A stretch of 64,000 nucleotides of DNA from NCBI RefSeq assembly GCF_910592395.1, contig NC_088309.1, positions 28,150,599 to 28,214,598 on the forward strand, written 5' to 3'. The notes under the pieces are model-generated. The model did no database searches, was not told the origin of the DNA, and saw only the letters and a program-made list of their open reading frames with translations. Numbering within the stretch: position 1 is the stretch's first letter; every line of letters begins with the position of its first letter. The translations under genes were made by a program, and so were the position numbers. This document shows, one piece after another, positions 11,411 to 23,900 of the stretch. This stretch comes from Lineus longissimus (Eukaryota; Nemertea; Pilidiophora; Heteronemertea; Lineidae).

Positions 11411-14400
11411 TCAAGAATCCTGTGAGTATATCCTGATTAGATGCTCTGTCTTGGCTGGATATCCAGTCACAGGGCAGGAAGCATGCTGCTCAAGATGTCT
11501 GTAGATACATGGGTAGCAGAACACATACCTGAGAAAAGAAGGAACAGTGACTCAGAATGGGTAAACATCAAGAACACTGAAATGGATTTGATTGGGAAAT
11601 GGGATCATATCCATGCCTGACTTACCCAGATACACTGAGGGCTGTTTCGTTGGTCCTTATCCTACCACAGAGTGGACATACCGTATCTTGTGAACAGACA
11701 TTGTTGCCATGATCATGTCTCTGGAAATGAGATACAACAGGAATCACACTAATCTCGACTGAGCAAAGGAGTTTCCGAAGACGGGCCTTTTTAAATCTAA
11801 TTCAAGCATAGTTTTCCAACTCAACAAAACAGAGATTGCACACAACGTTAAAGACCAGTGTTACTGACACATAAAGGGGTTGGTTACACATGAGAGGCAC
11901 TTGAGTAAAGTCTTCTCTGGCTTCATATCTTATGCACTCCTGTCACTCATCATGTGACAACTGTCAACAGTGAATGAATCGGCCATCGTAACGTGTTCAC
12001 CAACTTACCTTTGGTGCGTCGGGTACTGGTAGCGCGGTGAGTGAGACAGCAGGTGACCCTGGTGACGAGTACCACCACTCGAGGAACTGGAGGAAGAACA
12101 CACTCACAGAGAGACCATTTGATATCAGGATGGCAACGCCACCTATACCACGAGACAGCCAATATCGGAATCTCCTTGACCAGCTGAAATCAAGGCAGGA
12201 GATAGAATGATTGACATGAATGATGTACATGTAATCTGGATGTGATTTTATTCCTGTTCTTTATATCTTATTTGTTAAATGTTTCTTACAGAGATCATCT
12301 TTCGAGAATACACCAAATCTTCTCTTCTTCATTCAGCAGAGGAAGACACAAAATCAGTAAAAGGAACCTCTGTAAAGGCTCAACTGTTGTACTTATGAGA
12401 CAGTTGCAACTGAGATCTGAGAAATTGGCACATTATGGGCAATAGATTATTAAAGCAGATCAAGATGGGTTGTGGTATTATCATGACGATTTGTCAAATG
12501 GTTTATATTCAGGGCTGCTCACCTGTCTGTTGGGAGAAGAGTTCTGCCACTGATTCTCTCCAACTGTAACCTGAGATCATCTTCTGTCAAAGAGTGCAGC
12601 TTGACCCCTGCCAGCATCAGCCATGGCGAATGGAACTCGCTCTTCTTCAGCAGATATTGTAGTTGGAACATGAATGCTGCCCCTTCAAGTACCATGTGAA
12701 GATAGGGGTAGACGCCCAGGAATGCCTGGTAGAAAGTAGCCTTTAAACTCTGAAACAGGACACATCTTAAGTTAACAAATGTACTAAATTATGCCTGAAT
12801 TATTTATCTGCAACACTTCCTTTACCCCTTCAACTTTATATGATTGATCATTAAAGCAGTAAATATTACTTAGCTATGAAATATGAAAGAAAAAAAATCC
12901 CAAATCACCTACCTTTGCACCTAAGTTGTATTGTTCTTGCCTGCTCTTCATTTCCTCATAAAGACTGTCCAGTTTCAGTCTAACATAAGGTAACACCACC
13001 TGAAAGTGAAATCAACGGTTCTAAGTCTATAAACAGGATCAGAAAAACCAAAAAATCCACAACTTGATTCAAGCCAAGGTTGGAAATACTTACAAGAAAA
13101 AACAGGGATCTTTTTACAGCTTTTCTAGACAGCCAACCAGATGATTCATTCTGCCCTCCAAAATCTGGCTTAGCACCACCTTCAAGGCTGACTCTCTTTA
13201 ACCCGTAGAAATTTTCAGCAAATGAGGCACCTGAAAAAGAAATTTTCAGCAATGAACCAACTTGCTATACAATCAGTGGCAATATTTTTCATTGACTTTA
13301 TATCATCACTATACTCAGTCTATCTTGACGTTTCCGAAGACATCTACCTAGTGAGGACAGCATCTATCTGTCCAAAGGGTGTCCTTAATAAAAGTGAGAA
13401 AACCATCACAAATATTTTCGGATCAGTCTAGATTTTTCATCTGCTGGAACAACATGTCACAGATGAGAATAGAATAGAAATCTGAACACAAATGCGCTGA
13501 TTAGGTAAAGTGTTACTGCATTGGGGGCGCTTAAGTTTTAACCAGAAGTCTTGGCAGCTTCCACTCGTCATCACTTTCTCTCATCCATAATAAGATGATA
13601 TCACATTTTATTTAGCTGAGTGTGTGTCTTTTTTGTAATAACCTTGGGGTTCTATAAAGATTTGATAAATTCAAATTCCCAAATTGTGTATGCAAGTGGA
13701 ATACCCAATAATAAAGGTACTGACTCATTATCTTGACATTCCCCCTTTAACCAAACTAATCCAATCATCCATAATACTTAATCAAAGCTGTTAAAGAAAG
13801 GTTATTGTGAGAACCAGAATTGAAGCAGTAGCTTCAATTCGGGACAATGGACAAGGGATTAGACTGGATGAATGAAAAGGAGGTTTGGGTCAAATGAGTT
13901 AATTAGAACCAGTTCTAACTGCCCTGTGCATTTTAAATCAGTGCATTTTGAACCAGAATTGAAGCAGTAGCATGACAGGCTTGACACCGGGACAATGGAC
14001 AAGGGATTAGACTGGATGAATGAAAAGGAGGTTTGGGTCACATGACTTAATTAGCAGAACCAGTTCTAACTGCCCTGTGCATTTTGAATCAGTGCTGGTT
14101 TGTCTTTGGACTGAGGTAAGTGTGGAAATTTGTGTCTCATTTTTCCTGAACAACTTGATCAAATTTATCTAAATTTGAGGAATCGAAATTTGAAGAACTA
14201 AATTTGAAGTTGACTTGTTCAGCTTATTCAGCAGGACATTCTTATTTCTGTTCCCATTTTTCTCTTTGAATGAGTTTCTTCTGGATTTTTCCGCAGGCCA
14301 AGACTCGAGGCAGGTCAACTTGGATGTGAGCTACTCTAAGTTGGGCGAGTACAACTTCTTTCCACTTTCCAAATGATGGCCTAACTGCAGAATAGTCGGG

Positions 14401-16766
14401 ACAGTAGTAGCTCTGTTCATTATGTACACTCTGTCCCTCTGTACATTATGTACACATTCCTATCATTTAGCACAGAGTGTCCCGGTTATTCTGCAGTTGC
14501 TCCGTGCAACACTTTTGTCCGCGCCTTGGCCGGCAGTGATCACACTGAAGAAACCAGCCAAATCTGGTCACCGGACTTCTTGTCTCAACAAGTTGTTTGA
14601 ACCACCCTGTATAGCTTTTGTGGTCAGGTAACACTGAAATCAAGAACTTGATTAAGAACTTGATGTTGACTTATCAGTGTTCTCTTGATACCACGTAAAA
14701 TACAATTTCAAATGATGTTATAAATCAATCAATCAAAAACTTTTGGCAACCACTATCCCGCCTGTTGTGTCACACCGACTGTAACTAGCTGAAGAGGGAA
14801 GTAGGCTGTTATGGATGTCAGATAGTGGTCTCCCTGGCATCTGCTTGCAATTTTTATTGACACTCCACCGTGATCTCAAGGACCTGGCTTTATCTAATGA
14901 TATGTCCGCAAGGGGAGAGCGGGGGAAGGGTGGAAGAGCCAGTCACCCCCGTGGGAGCAAGATTCCTGAAAGGGTGTCTTTGGAAAGGGCAAGCATTTGT
15001 TCGCCATTAAACACAAGATTTTGATCCTTGTCTTGGGTGTCTTTGAGAGAACTGATCACACACAATTCCCAACCTACTCGTCAGCCAGCTGACAGATTAC
15101 CTGGGTCGAACGTGTTGCTGAGACGTTTTTGAAGAGATACTTGTGGCTGTTGGAGAGACTTCTTGTCTAAACAGTATCATTCTGCCCCCTCTAAGGCATT
15201 ACAATGGTAACTTATAAACACAAGATCTTAATCCTTGTCTCGGGCGTCTTTGAGAGAACTGATCACACACAATTCCCAACCTACTCGTCAGCCAGCTGAC
15301 AGATTACCTGGGTCGAACGTGTTGCTGAGACGTTTTTGAAGAGATACTTGTGGCTGTTGGAGAGACTTCTTGTCTAAACAGTACCATTCTGCCCCCTCTA
15401 AGGCATAACAATGGTAACTTATAAACACAAGATCTTAATCCTTGTCTCGGGCGTCTTTGAGAGAACTGATCACACACAATTCCCAACCTACTCGTCAGCC
15501 AGCTGACAGATTACCTGGGTCGAACGTGTTGCTGAGATGTTTTTGAAGAGATACTTGTGGCTGTTTGAGAGACTTCTTGTCTAAACAGTACCATTCTGCC
15601 CCCTCTAAGGCATACAGTGGTAACTAATAAACTGACTGCGAAACGAAAGCAAGTTGAACATGAGATGCTCATCATTCCGTCCCTCTGCAGAGAAAACTAA
15701 TCTCGCAAAGACCCAAGAGTCCAGAGCAGTTCTCTAGTAATAGTGTAGATAGTGAGTCGACTGTGTTTCCTCCGTCTCTCTGTTCAGGAAAAAAAATGCT
15801 TCAGTCCTGGTTCAGTTAATCATGTTGCAGCTTTCAGCATTATTTCAGATATTTTGATTGCCATGGATCATTGAATGCTGATGGCCAACCTAGTCCACAA
15901 AGGCAAGACAACCGAGATCTCTGAGCCTTGAGTTTCCTAATGAGCACAGAATTGTGTTGGTTTTAAGAGAAAGTGAGAAGTAAGCTTTTAATCGTCCTCT
16001 TAATAGAGCAGACTGTGGTACCAGCGTCTGGCACTTGATACTAAGCTGCAATCTCTCTGATCAAACCAGTTTATGCTCTAGCCCTGTTTAAGTAATCATG
16101 TTGCATATTTCAGCATATTTTCAGAGCCTATTGAATCGTTGAATGCCGATGGCCCCACTTGCACACTCAACGAGGCAAAGCCCAAGCCCAAGCCCAAGCC
16201 CCAAATGCCAAGCCACCTTCAATTGAAAGCGAGGACATTTTTGACACAAGGACGTTTTGGTACCTTGAAAGCGAGGACGTTTTGGCATGGGGACGTTTTC
16301 ACTGGATACCAAAAACTCAACTCTGAAGGATATAAAAATGTCTGAGTCCAAATATTATCAACCTAATGTGACCACCTCGGTAACGCGACCTTTCAACCTC
16401 ATTCGCATGAGTGATCGTGTCACCGCGGTTCCACTGTACTTACTATATTTGGTAAGATAATGATGTTGAAGAATCAGGTCTAACCCAGCATAAAATTCAT
16501 CACTAAAGCGATAAAGAAAACCATACGTCGATGGGTTTTTCTCTGCAACGACCTATAAATCAGAAAAAGGAATGGGTCAGTTTTATCATGATAGAGCTAT
16601 ATAGATATTTGGGTATCTGAAGTCTCTGGATACTCACCCTCAAGATGTGTTTGACTGCAGGTCGTACTGCTGATAATAAGCTCTCTTGAGCAAGAACTTC
16701 AAAGATGGACGGACGGTTGTCAGTGTCACTTCCTCCTGATGTAAGATGAGCTCCGTGCTCAGCCAT
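11411..16766 (-). CDS. PEX12: Peroxisome assembly protein 12 (RING peroxin)
   Basis: Eight exons in transcript order: 16638-16766, 16444-16552, 13094-13230, 12913-12999, 12523-12749, 12009-12183, 11626-11720, 11411-11528; 1077 nt, 358 aa (human 359). The N-terminus MAEHGAHLT, the segments [43 protein letters not shown] and the C-terminal zinc-binding CPLC ... CYPC ... ACPVTGYP identify PEX12. PEX12 forms, with PEX2 and PEX10, the peroxisomal membrane ubiquitin ligase that recycles the import receptor PEX5. Hydrophobic membrane segments lie in the middle exons. As in the family, the RING is degenerate. Intron 2 (13231-16443) is 3.2 kb and full of repeats while the other introns are short. It is divergent from AP beta. 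Identification is very firm. Confidence 0.97.
13810..14093. repeat. Tandem duplication of about 140 bp in PEX12 intron 2
   Basis: Copies at about 13810-13944 and 13946-14093 share ACCAGAATTGAAGCAGTAGC, GGGACAATGGACAAGGGATT, TGAATGAAAAGGAGG and CAGTTCTAACTGCCC, with small indels. High similarity indicates a recent duplication. Confidence 0.9.
14382..14500. mobile_element. MITE-like inverted-repeat element
   Basis: The left arm at 14382-14403 (TAACTGCAGAATAGTCGGGA...) is matched in reverse complement at about 14478-14499 with two or three mismatches. The interior repeats GTACATTATGTACAC-like sequence. This is the shape of a tiny non-autonomous DNA element or of a folded element end. No flanking target duplication was identified, so the class is uncertain. 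Confidence 0.45.
15010..15630. repeat. 207-bp satellite-like repeat, three copies
   Basis: The word ATCCTTGTCT recurs at 15024, 15231 and 15438, exactly 207 bases apart. The units share CAGCCAGCTGACAGATTACC and GAGACTTCTTGTCTAAACAG, and differ by only a few bases. Confidence 0.95.
15808..16180. repeat. Diverged pair of about 100-bp repeats, then a short low-complexity run
   Basis: Segments near 15808-15907 and 16081-16180 share TAATCATGTTGCA, TTTCAGCAT and TTGAATGC(T/C)GATGGCC. The second runs into AAGCCCAAGCCCAAGCCC, and GAGGACGTTTTGG-type repeats follow at 16228-16300. Probably remnants of an older interspersed repeat. Confidence 0.6.
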
Positions 16767-17907
16767 GCTTCTCCAACTCTCTTTACCTTAGATGGCTAGT
16801 TCCTGCAATGAACAATGTCTACAATACAATGTCTACAGATACCCTACAAGTATTTATTGTCGAGTACATTGTAGAGTATCTGTAGACATGCATTGAACAG
16901 TCCCACTCCCAGTGCCAGTGGATAGTTAGTAAAAATCCTGAAAACATAAATACTGCAAACTTAGCAAATAGGCCTTGTCATGTCTCAATAGAATGATACA
17001 TAAAAGCTATGATATAGGGAACACCTTTCAAAATATTTAACAACGTCATTTGACGCACATTTTATACATAAACGGGTGTTTTATTCGAACAGACCTGAAA
17101 ATTTGGAAAAGGCCAAATTGTTGTGGTTGTCGTTAGTGTTTACAAAATAATGCCACGCCCCCTTTCGATTGGTTGAAGGTGAAGGTCATCCGGTGTATTC
17201 CCGATTCTTGTTTTGGTAGAATTTCGTTTGAATAAATCCACAATCATCTGCTTTGTAAAGGCCACAATCGAGGTAAAAAGCAATTTGGATGCATCCAAAA
17301 TGTATAAAGAGTCCATTTGATTATATATTTATATGATGGACAATTTTGATAGGTGTTTATTCTGGTGTTGATCGAACGTCGTCCATCAGCCTCCGCCCAC
17401 TTTCTGCGGTTTTGGACACTGCTATAACTGGTGTGAGTTATAAGTCGATTGGCCTTCCCTTATACTTGTGTTTCTTAGACACTTGTTGTGTAATGGGTAA
17501 ACCTTTGCTGTACCTAGATGCGGGAAGTAATAAGCCTACCCTGACCCAACAAGAGGCAGCTTGGTTGATTGAACTCCGTCCTTGCAGTTCACTTCCAGCA
17601 GCTACTACTATTATAACTATACTCGGTACCGAGAGTGAGAGACTATCTGTCGGCAGTGTGAGATGAGACTGAGAGTGAGGTAGCTCATGAAGTTATCATA
17701 ACTGATGACGCGGGACGACATCGTGTTTGTTTGTTTCACTGTTAGTGTTTGACAATAGTTGACGGCACAGCACAGTGACAGTCAACAAAGCCAACAGAAT
17801 AATCGGATGAGAATGAAATCTGATTGTCTTGAACTTGAAGACAGATAGCGGTAGATAGGCAGTAGTGAGTTAATTCTAGACTTTACTTTGCATTCTTCCT
17901 TTTGCAG
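16767..17907. promoter_or_regulatory. PEX12/AP beta divergent promoter region
   Basis: The gap holds the promoters of both genes and at least one non-coding AP beta exon, because a splice acceptor (TTTGCAG, ending 17907) lies 8 bases before the AP beta start codon. A GC box CCACGCCCC at 17153-17161 sits next to an inverted CCAAT box GATTGG at 17167-17172, a usual pairing in bidirectional housekeeping promoters. An open frame at 17346-17666 shows no family resemblance. Confidence 0.6.
16830..16888 (-). repeat. 19-bp inverted repeat (hairpin) just upstream of PEX12
   Basis: TGTCTACAGATACCCTACA at 16830-16848 faces TGTAGAGTATCTGTAGACA at 16870-16888 with a 21-base loop. The one mismatch becomes a G-U pair if read as minus-strand RNA, so an RNA in the PEX12 direction would form a complete 19-bp stem. 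It lies 64 bases before the start codon, in the leader or promoter. Confidence 0.85.
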
Positions 17908-17915
17908 AAATCAAG

Positions 17916-20900
17916 ATGACGGACGCAAAGTATTTCACCACCACCAAAAAGGGTAAGTTTCTGAAACCTAGGATAGTTGGGCCTAATGAAAGCTCTATTT
18001 AGATTTGGTCAGTCTACTCGTGTTTTTTGATAGATGTCCTAAGATTAAGAAATTGGAGAAAATCATTCAAAGGAAGATTCACCACGCATTCTGCTCCCAT
18101 CAGATGACGTGTCATGATGTTTTTCATCTCTTCCAGGTGAGATCTTTGAGCTGAAGGCTGAGCTCAACAGCGACAAGAAAGAGAAGAAGAAAGAGGCTGT
18201 GAAGAAAGTGATTGCCAGTATGACTGTTGGCAAAGATGTCAGGTCAGTACAAGCACAACAAACACTGTATGAGGAAACTGCTACTTATACCTAATGGCAA
18301 GGAACATCTGATGCCTGTACAATCAGATTTAGTTTCATCGTGTCAGAATAACACAATCTTTTACCACCACATCAAAATAAACAATTCGATTTGTACAGTC
18401 AAGCAAGTGCCATCATCATCATTTATATAATCCAGCACAAAGTATTTCCAGGACTTAATAAGTCATTTTTCTTGCCATCAATTTCAGTGCCCTGTTCCCT
18501 GATGTCATCAACTGCATGCAGACAGACAACCTTGAGTTGAAGAAGCTGGTCTACCTTTATCTCATGAACTATGCCAAGAGCCAGCCTGATATATCCATCA
18601 TGGCTGTCAACACTTTTGTCAGGGTGAGTATCGATTTTACATGTAGCACTAGTTATTGTAAGGGCAGTCTGTCTAACCAAACCTATGTTTAAGTGCAAAA
18701 GCAGCAATTCAATCATTAATGGTAGTGTTTGTTGTCATTTACAGGACTGCGATGATCCCAACCCTCTCATCCGAGCATTGGCTGTGCGTACAATGGGTTG
18801 CATCCGTGTCGACAAGATCACTGAGTACCTGTGTGAGCCCCTTAGGAAGTGTCTCAAGGATGAGGACCCCTACGTGAGGAAGACTGCAGCAGTCTGTGTA
18901 GCCAAGCTTCATGATATCAACTCTAGTCTGGTGGAAGATCAGGGCTTCCTTGACCTCCTCAGGGACCTCTTGTCAGATTCTAATCCGATGGTATGTTCTC
19001 TGATTTGGAGTTTTTCTAGTCCATCAAAGGAGCCCATCAGTGAAGAAATAGTGGGTTCTTTTCGTATGTCATTATGGGCTCTTGTAATTTAGAGTTTGCT
19101 GCACATGAAAACCTTGTCTTGCCTTCCTAATGCTGAAGCAGGCAGTGGCTATATGAGTGCAGATTCATGATAAGTATTGATAATGCTTTGAGTTGTTTGA
19201 GTTTGATTTCCTTGTGCACCCGTGTAGCCCATCTTAGGTGTTTCAGATACCTTTGGTGGTTAATGACAGTGCTAGACTAAGACCTTGCCAATTGACCTAA
19301 TAGGACACGAGTTGTTTGTAATTCGTGTCTAGCACGGCAAGAAACACTTCAATCATTTTAGACCCCAAAAGCCTCGACTTCTAAAGTCGGAAAATTGACA
19401 TAGAGATCAACATCTTTATTGTATTTCTCTAGGTTGTTGCCAATGCCGTGGCAGCCATCTCCGAGATTCTGGAGACCTCCAACTCGGCTCACCAGGTACT
19501 GGAGATGTCCTCTCAGATCATCAACAAGCTCCTGACAGCTCTCAATGAGTGCACTGAGTGGGGCCAGGTGTTTATTCTCGATTCCATAGCCAACTACACA
19601 CCAAAGGATGACAGGGAGGCTCAGAGGTAAGCTTTTTCAAACTACACAATGACCGAGTGACTGATATCAAACAAAGGTTGCACTCGATTGGCAATGTTAT
19701 TTTGGCACCACTGAAAACCTTGTGTGGACGTGCTGTGTCCCATGGGGAAATCCGAGTGCCTACAATGACTGCATGAATAGAGATCAGTGTGCACTAACTA
19801 GTGGATATTCTCTTCTTTTTGCAACAAGTGATAATTTACCTTTTCTGTCTTGTGATTCTATACGTGTGATAAGAACATCTCTCACTCTCTCCTTCAAGAT
19901 TGTTTGGCACCACTGAAAACCTTGCGTGAACTTTTTGTGTCTCATGGGGAAATCTGAGTGCCTACAATAACTGCATAAAGTTAGGTCACGGCTTCCCTGA
20001 CAAGAGAAGCTCGCCTTCTTTTTGCGACATGATTTGTTATGAAACGGTTAAAACATTCTTGACTCGCTTTATGTTGACCAATATTGACGGTTATCTCTGT
20101 CTTCATTACAGCATCTGTGAGCGTGTGACACCTCGTCTTGCCCACGCCAACGCCGCCGTCGTGCTCTCAGCTGTGAAGGTCATCATGAAGCTGATGGAGA
20201 TGATGGCACCTGACAGTGACTTCATCAACACACTCGTCAAGAAGCTGGCTCCACCTCTCGTCACGCTCCTGTCCGCCGAACCTGAGATACAATATGTGGC
20301 ACTCAGGAACATCAACTTGATCGTTCAGAAAAGGTGAGGAAATCTACCAGTGATGCTTATTGTCTCAGCTTGGGGGAATGGTCTTGTTAGACATCTCAGT
20401 TCAGCTCATATCCAGACTCACTTTCAAGCCAAAGCTTGAGCCTTTCGTTCAAAAGACTCCACAAGTGCTTCTTGATGGTTGCAGTGACAACTCAATGGTG
20501 ATACCACTACCACCAGTCTTCTCGTGTCTCCACTCTTAAAGTTCATACTAAATAACTGTTTCCTTTTCAGGCCCGACATCTTGAAACACGAGATGAAAGT
20601 GTTCTTTGTGAAATACAACGACCCCATCTACGTGAAGCTGGAGAAACTGGACATCATGATCAGGTTGACGAGTCAGGCAAACATCGCCCAGGTGCTGGCT
20701 GAACTCAAGGAGTAAGTACAACAAAGAATGCCAAGGTTTATGCTTAGTTGTGAAATTCATTACTCAAGGTGTATGTGAAGTTTATACAGTGATTCCTCAC
20801 TTAGAGATGCAAATGTGTCATTTCACCTGAAGAAGTAAAAGGAAAGTGGCTTACTTTTCCAAAATCAACAAGCCAATATTTCTACAGTCACTGTTCCCTT

Positions 20901-23900
20901 TCAGGTATGCGACTGAAGTTGATGTGGACTTTGTCAGGAAGTCTGTGCGTGCCATCGGGCGTTGTGCCATCAAGGTGGAGCAGGCGGCAGAGAGATGTGT
21001 CAGCACGTTGTTGGACCTCATTCAGACCAAAGTCAACTATGTCGTCCAGGAAGCCATCGTTGTCATCAAGGTAACGCTACTCAAGTTTCAAATCTGACCT
21101 GTCACTATAACAGGTACAGCTGGAAGGTGCTCATAACGTGCTGTACAACACATTGATATTTTTACATCTCCATGGTCCAATTCTTACTCCTCCAATCCAC
21201 TTCTGTTTGCAGGATATCTTTAGGAAGTACCCCAACAAATATGAGAGTATCATCTCGACCCTGTGTGAGAATCTGGATACCTTGGATGAACCTGAGGCCA
21301 GGTAAGGGTTTTTCTTAGAGTTGGTCTTTATTCATTGAACCAAGTTTGTGAAAGCTGTGTTCAGTTGATCCATGGTCCTTTTTGGTCATGAGTGACAGCA
21401 CTGGGTAGTTTCACAATGCTCGTATGAAGAGACAAAGAAGATTATCTTGTTCCATTCCATTCCAGGGCATCTATGATCTGGATCATCGGCGAGTATGCAG
21501 AGAGGATTGATAACGCTGATGAACTACTCGAGAGTTTCCTTGAAGGCTTCCATGATGAGAACACACAGGTTCAGCTGCAACTCCTGACTGCCATTGTGAA
21601 GCTGTTCTTGAAGAGGCCCACGGAGACACAAGAACTGGTACAGCAGGTTCTAAGCCTCGCTACCCAGGATAGTGACAACCCTGATCTGAGGGATCGAGGT
21701 TATATCTACTGGCGTCTGCTCTCAACTGACCCGAGTGCTGCCAAGGATGTGGTTCTTGCTGAGAAACCACTCATCTCAGAGGAGACTGATCTGATTGAAC
21801 CAACCCTGCTTGATGAGTTGATTTGCCACATCTCCAGCTTGGCATCTATCTACCATAAACCACCGAGTGCATTTGTTGAGGGTCGTATGAGTGTCAGACG
21901 TGCTCTGCCTCCTCGCTCGCAATCGTAAGTCAATGTTGCTTCCTCACTTCATTCATTACCTGTTTTCAGATTTTGTAGGCTTTAGTCCTACGACATTAAC
22001 CTGATGCAGCTGTAAATCTACTTGGGAAAGCTGCTATCTGCCTCTGGTGGAGGTCTTTCAAGAACAAGTTTTTCAGCTGGAGGTCCAGTGGTTCACCTCT
22101 AAACAGCCATTATCCCTCATCTCAAGATATTTTCACTCCTAAGTTATTATTTGACTCTTAAGTGATATCCTCCTGTTTCAGTGGAATGTCCAATGATAAC
22201 GTTGGTGGTATGCCAGAGATGACCCAGCCAGATACCCAGGTACCACAGCCGACCGTCATTCCCGGAGCCGACTCCTTGATCGGAGACCTTCTACAGCTTG
22301 ACCTGGGTCAGTCTCAGATGCACCAGCAACCCCAGTCAACAAACGAACCAACTGGTTCTGCTATGGACCTCTTGGCTGAGAGTATGGGCGTGGAAGGCTT
22401 GGTAAGTGTAGACTTCTTATTACCTCTCCCTACTCCAGTATCAGCTGAAATACCTCCTTTGATCTTCTTCACTATGACCTGCTGTTAACTCACAACTGTA
22501 GTCGTTCAGTTGAGCTCACTCAGTAACCACTGCTGCAGGTTTTTGTTTGCCAAACAGACCCATTGTCAACACTGTTTTCTTCACCTCATCAACTTCGGCT
22601 CTTGTTCAAATGGTCTTTGGTCAAATGGTGTTTTCATGTATCCATTATCTTCCAGCTTGGTGGTCCCCAGCCGACCGGTATGGATAGTGGTGGCATTGGG
22701 TTGCTTGGTGATATCTTTGGATCTACGGCCCAGTTACCATCATACATGCCTCCACAGGCGGTAAGTGTGACTGCTCTCTGCTGACAGTTGTTACTTGTAC
22801 CTGGGATGTCACCCCAGCATTGTCACTCTGTCTTAGGGCGCAAGCTGCAATCTGTAGACTTTTAACTAAACTAAAATTGGTCTTGAGGGATGTGTCATTT
22901 GATTTTCGAGATCGCATGTCAACATGTCGTGTAATTTCTAGGTTTATGAGGTCATTAGAACCTGATGATGCAGTCAACCATATAGGTTATAACGTTATAT
23001 GTGTGTTTATCTTCAGGTTTGGCTTCCTGCCTCCAAAGGTATGGGCTTGGAGCTCTCTGGCACGTTCTGCCGTCGCCAGGGTCAGATCATCATGGAGCTG
23101 ACGTTCACAAACAAAGCCATGCAGGCCATGAGTGGATTTGGCATACAGTTCAATAAAAACAGGTATGTTGCCTTCTTAAGAAATTGTGTTTCTTCCCCCC
23201 AGGGTCATTTGGGAACTTTGTTTTTTATGCATCTGTCCTGTGCACCTAGTGTTTCTCGATATCACTGAGGTTATAAAGGTTTCTGCGAACTAACTGAGTA
23301 ATAATAACATTTTCCTGTGATCTTTCAGCTTTGGCTTGGCTCCAGCTCAGCCATTAAAGATTCAAGCTCCTTTAGGTCCAAATACTAGTGCCAATGTCAG
23401 CCTCCCTCTTAGCACAGTAGGACAGATACAGAGAATGGAGCCGCTCACTAATCTACAGGTATAGTCAGCTTTCCATCAAAGTAACTTCACTTCTTTTACT
23501 GTTAAGACTTGTCTATTTGGGGGTGGAAGTCTTTCAAGTGAATTCGGGGTAATGAGCTACCAATATGAGCTTTACCTTTACTTCGAACAAGTGATCTATC
23601 AGTTGGTGTTTGCTTGTCAAGTGGGAGAAACTTGTGTTATTGACTGTATACATGGGGCATGCCTGTACACATTCACTTGCTTCCCTTTTAACAGTGACAT
23701 AGCCCCCTGAGTCTAGTCTTTAAAACACTAGCGACAGCTGCTGTTACATTGTACAATATAGCACCAACACCTTACACTGTACCTGTCTTTTCAGGTGGCT
23801 GTCAAGAACAACATCAGTGTGTTCTACTACACATGTCTCGTCCCTATGCATGTTTTGTTTGTGGAGGATGGCAACATGGACAAGAAAGTGTTCTTAACCA

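Larger units (their letters stand above)
13231..16443 (-). other. PEX12: PEX12 intron 2, a repeat-rich 3.2-kb intron
   Basis: This intron has no supported coding sequence. It holds a 140-bp duplication, a small inverted-repeat element, a 207-bp three-copy satellite and a diverged pair of about 100 bp, each listed separately. The concentration of repeats suggests repeated insertion or local amplification in one intron. Confidence 0.75.

Noticed and set aside
16139..16345. [12 protein letters not shown] frame in PEX12 intron 2
   Set aside because: Product of a short GCCCAA-type repeat inside an intron, not a gene.
17346..17666. 106-codon plus-strand frame in the PEX12/AP beta gap
   Set aside because: No resemblance, and it does not lead in frame into the AP beta start. 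It may be part of a leader exon or intron.
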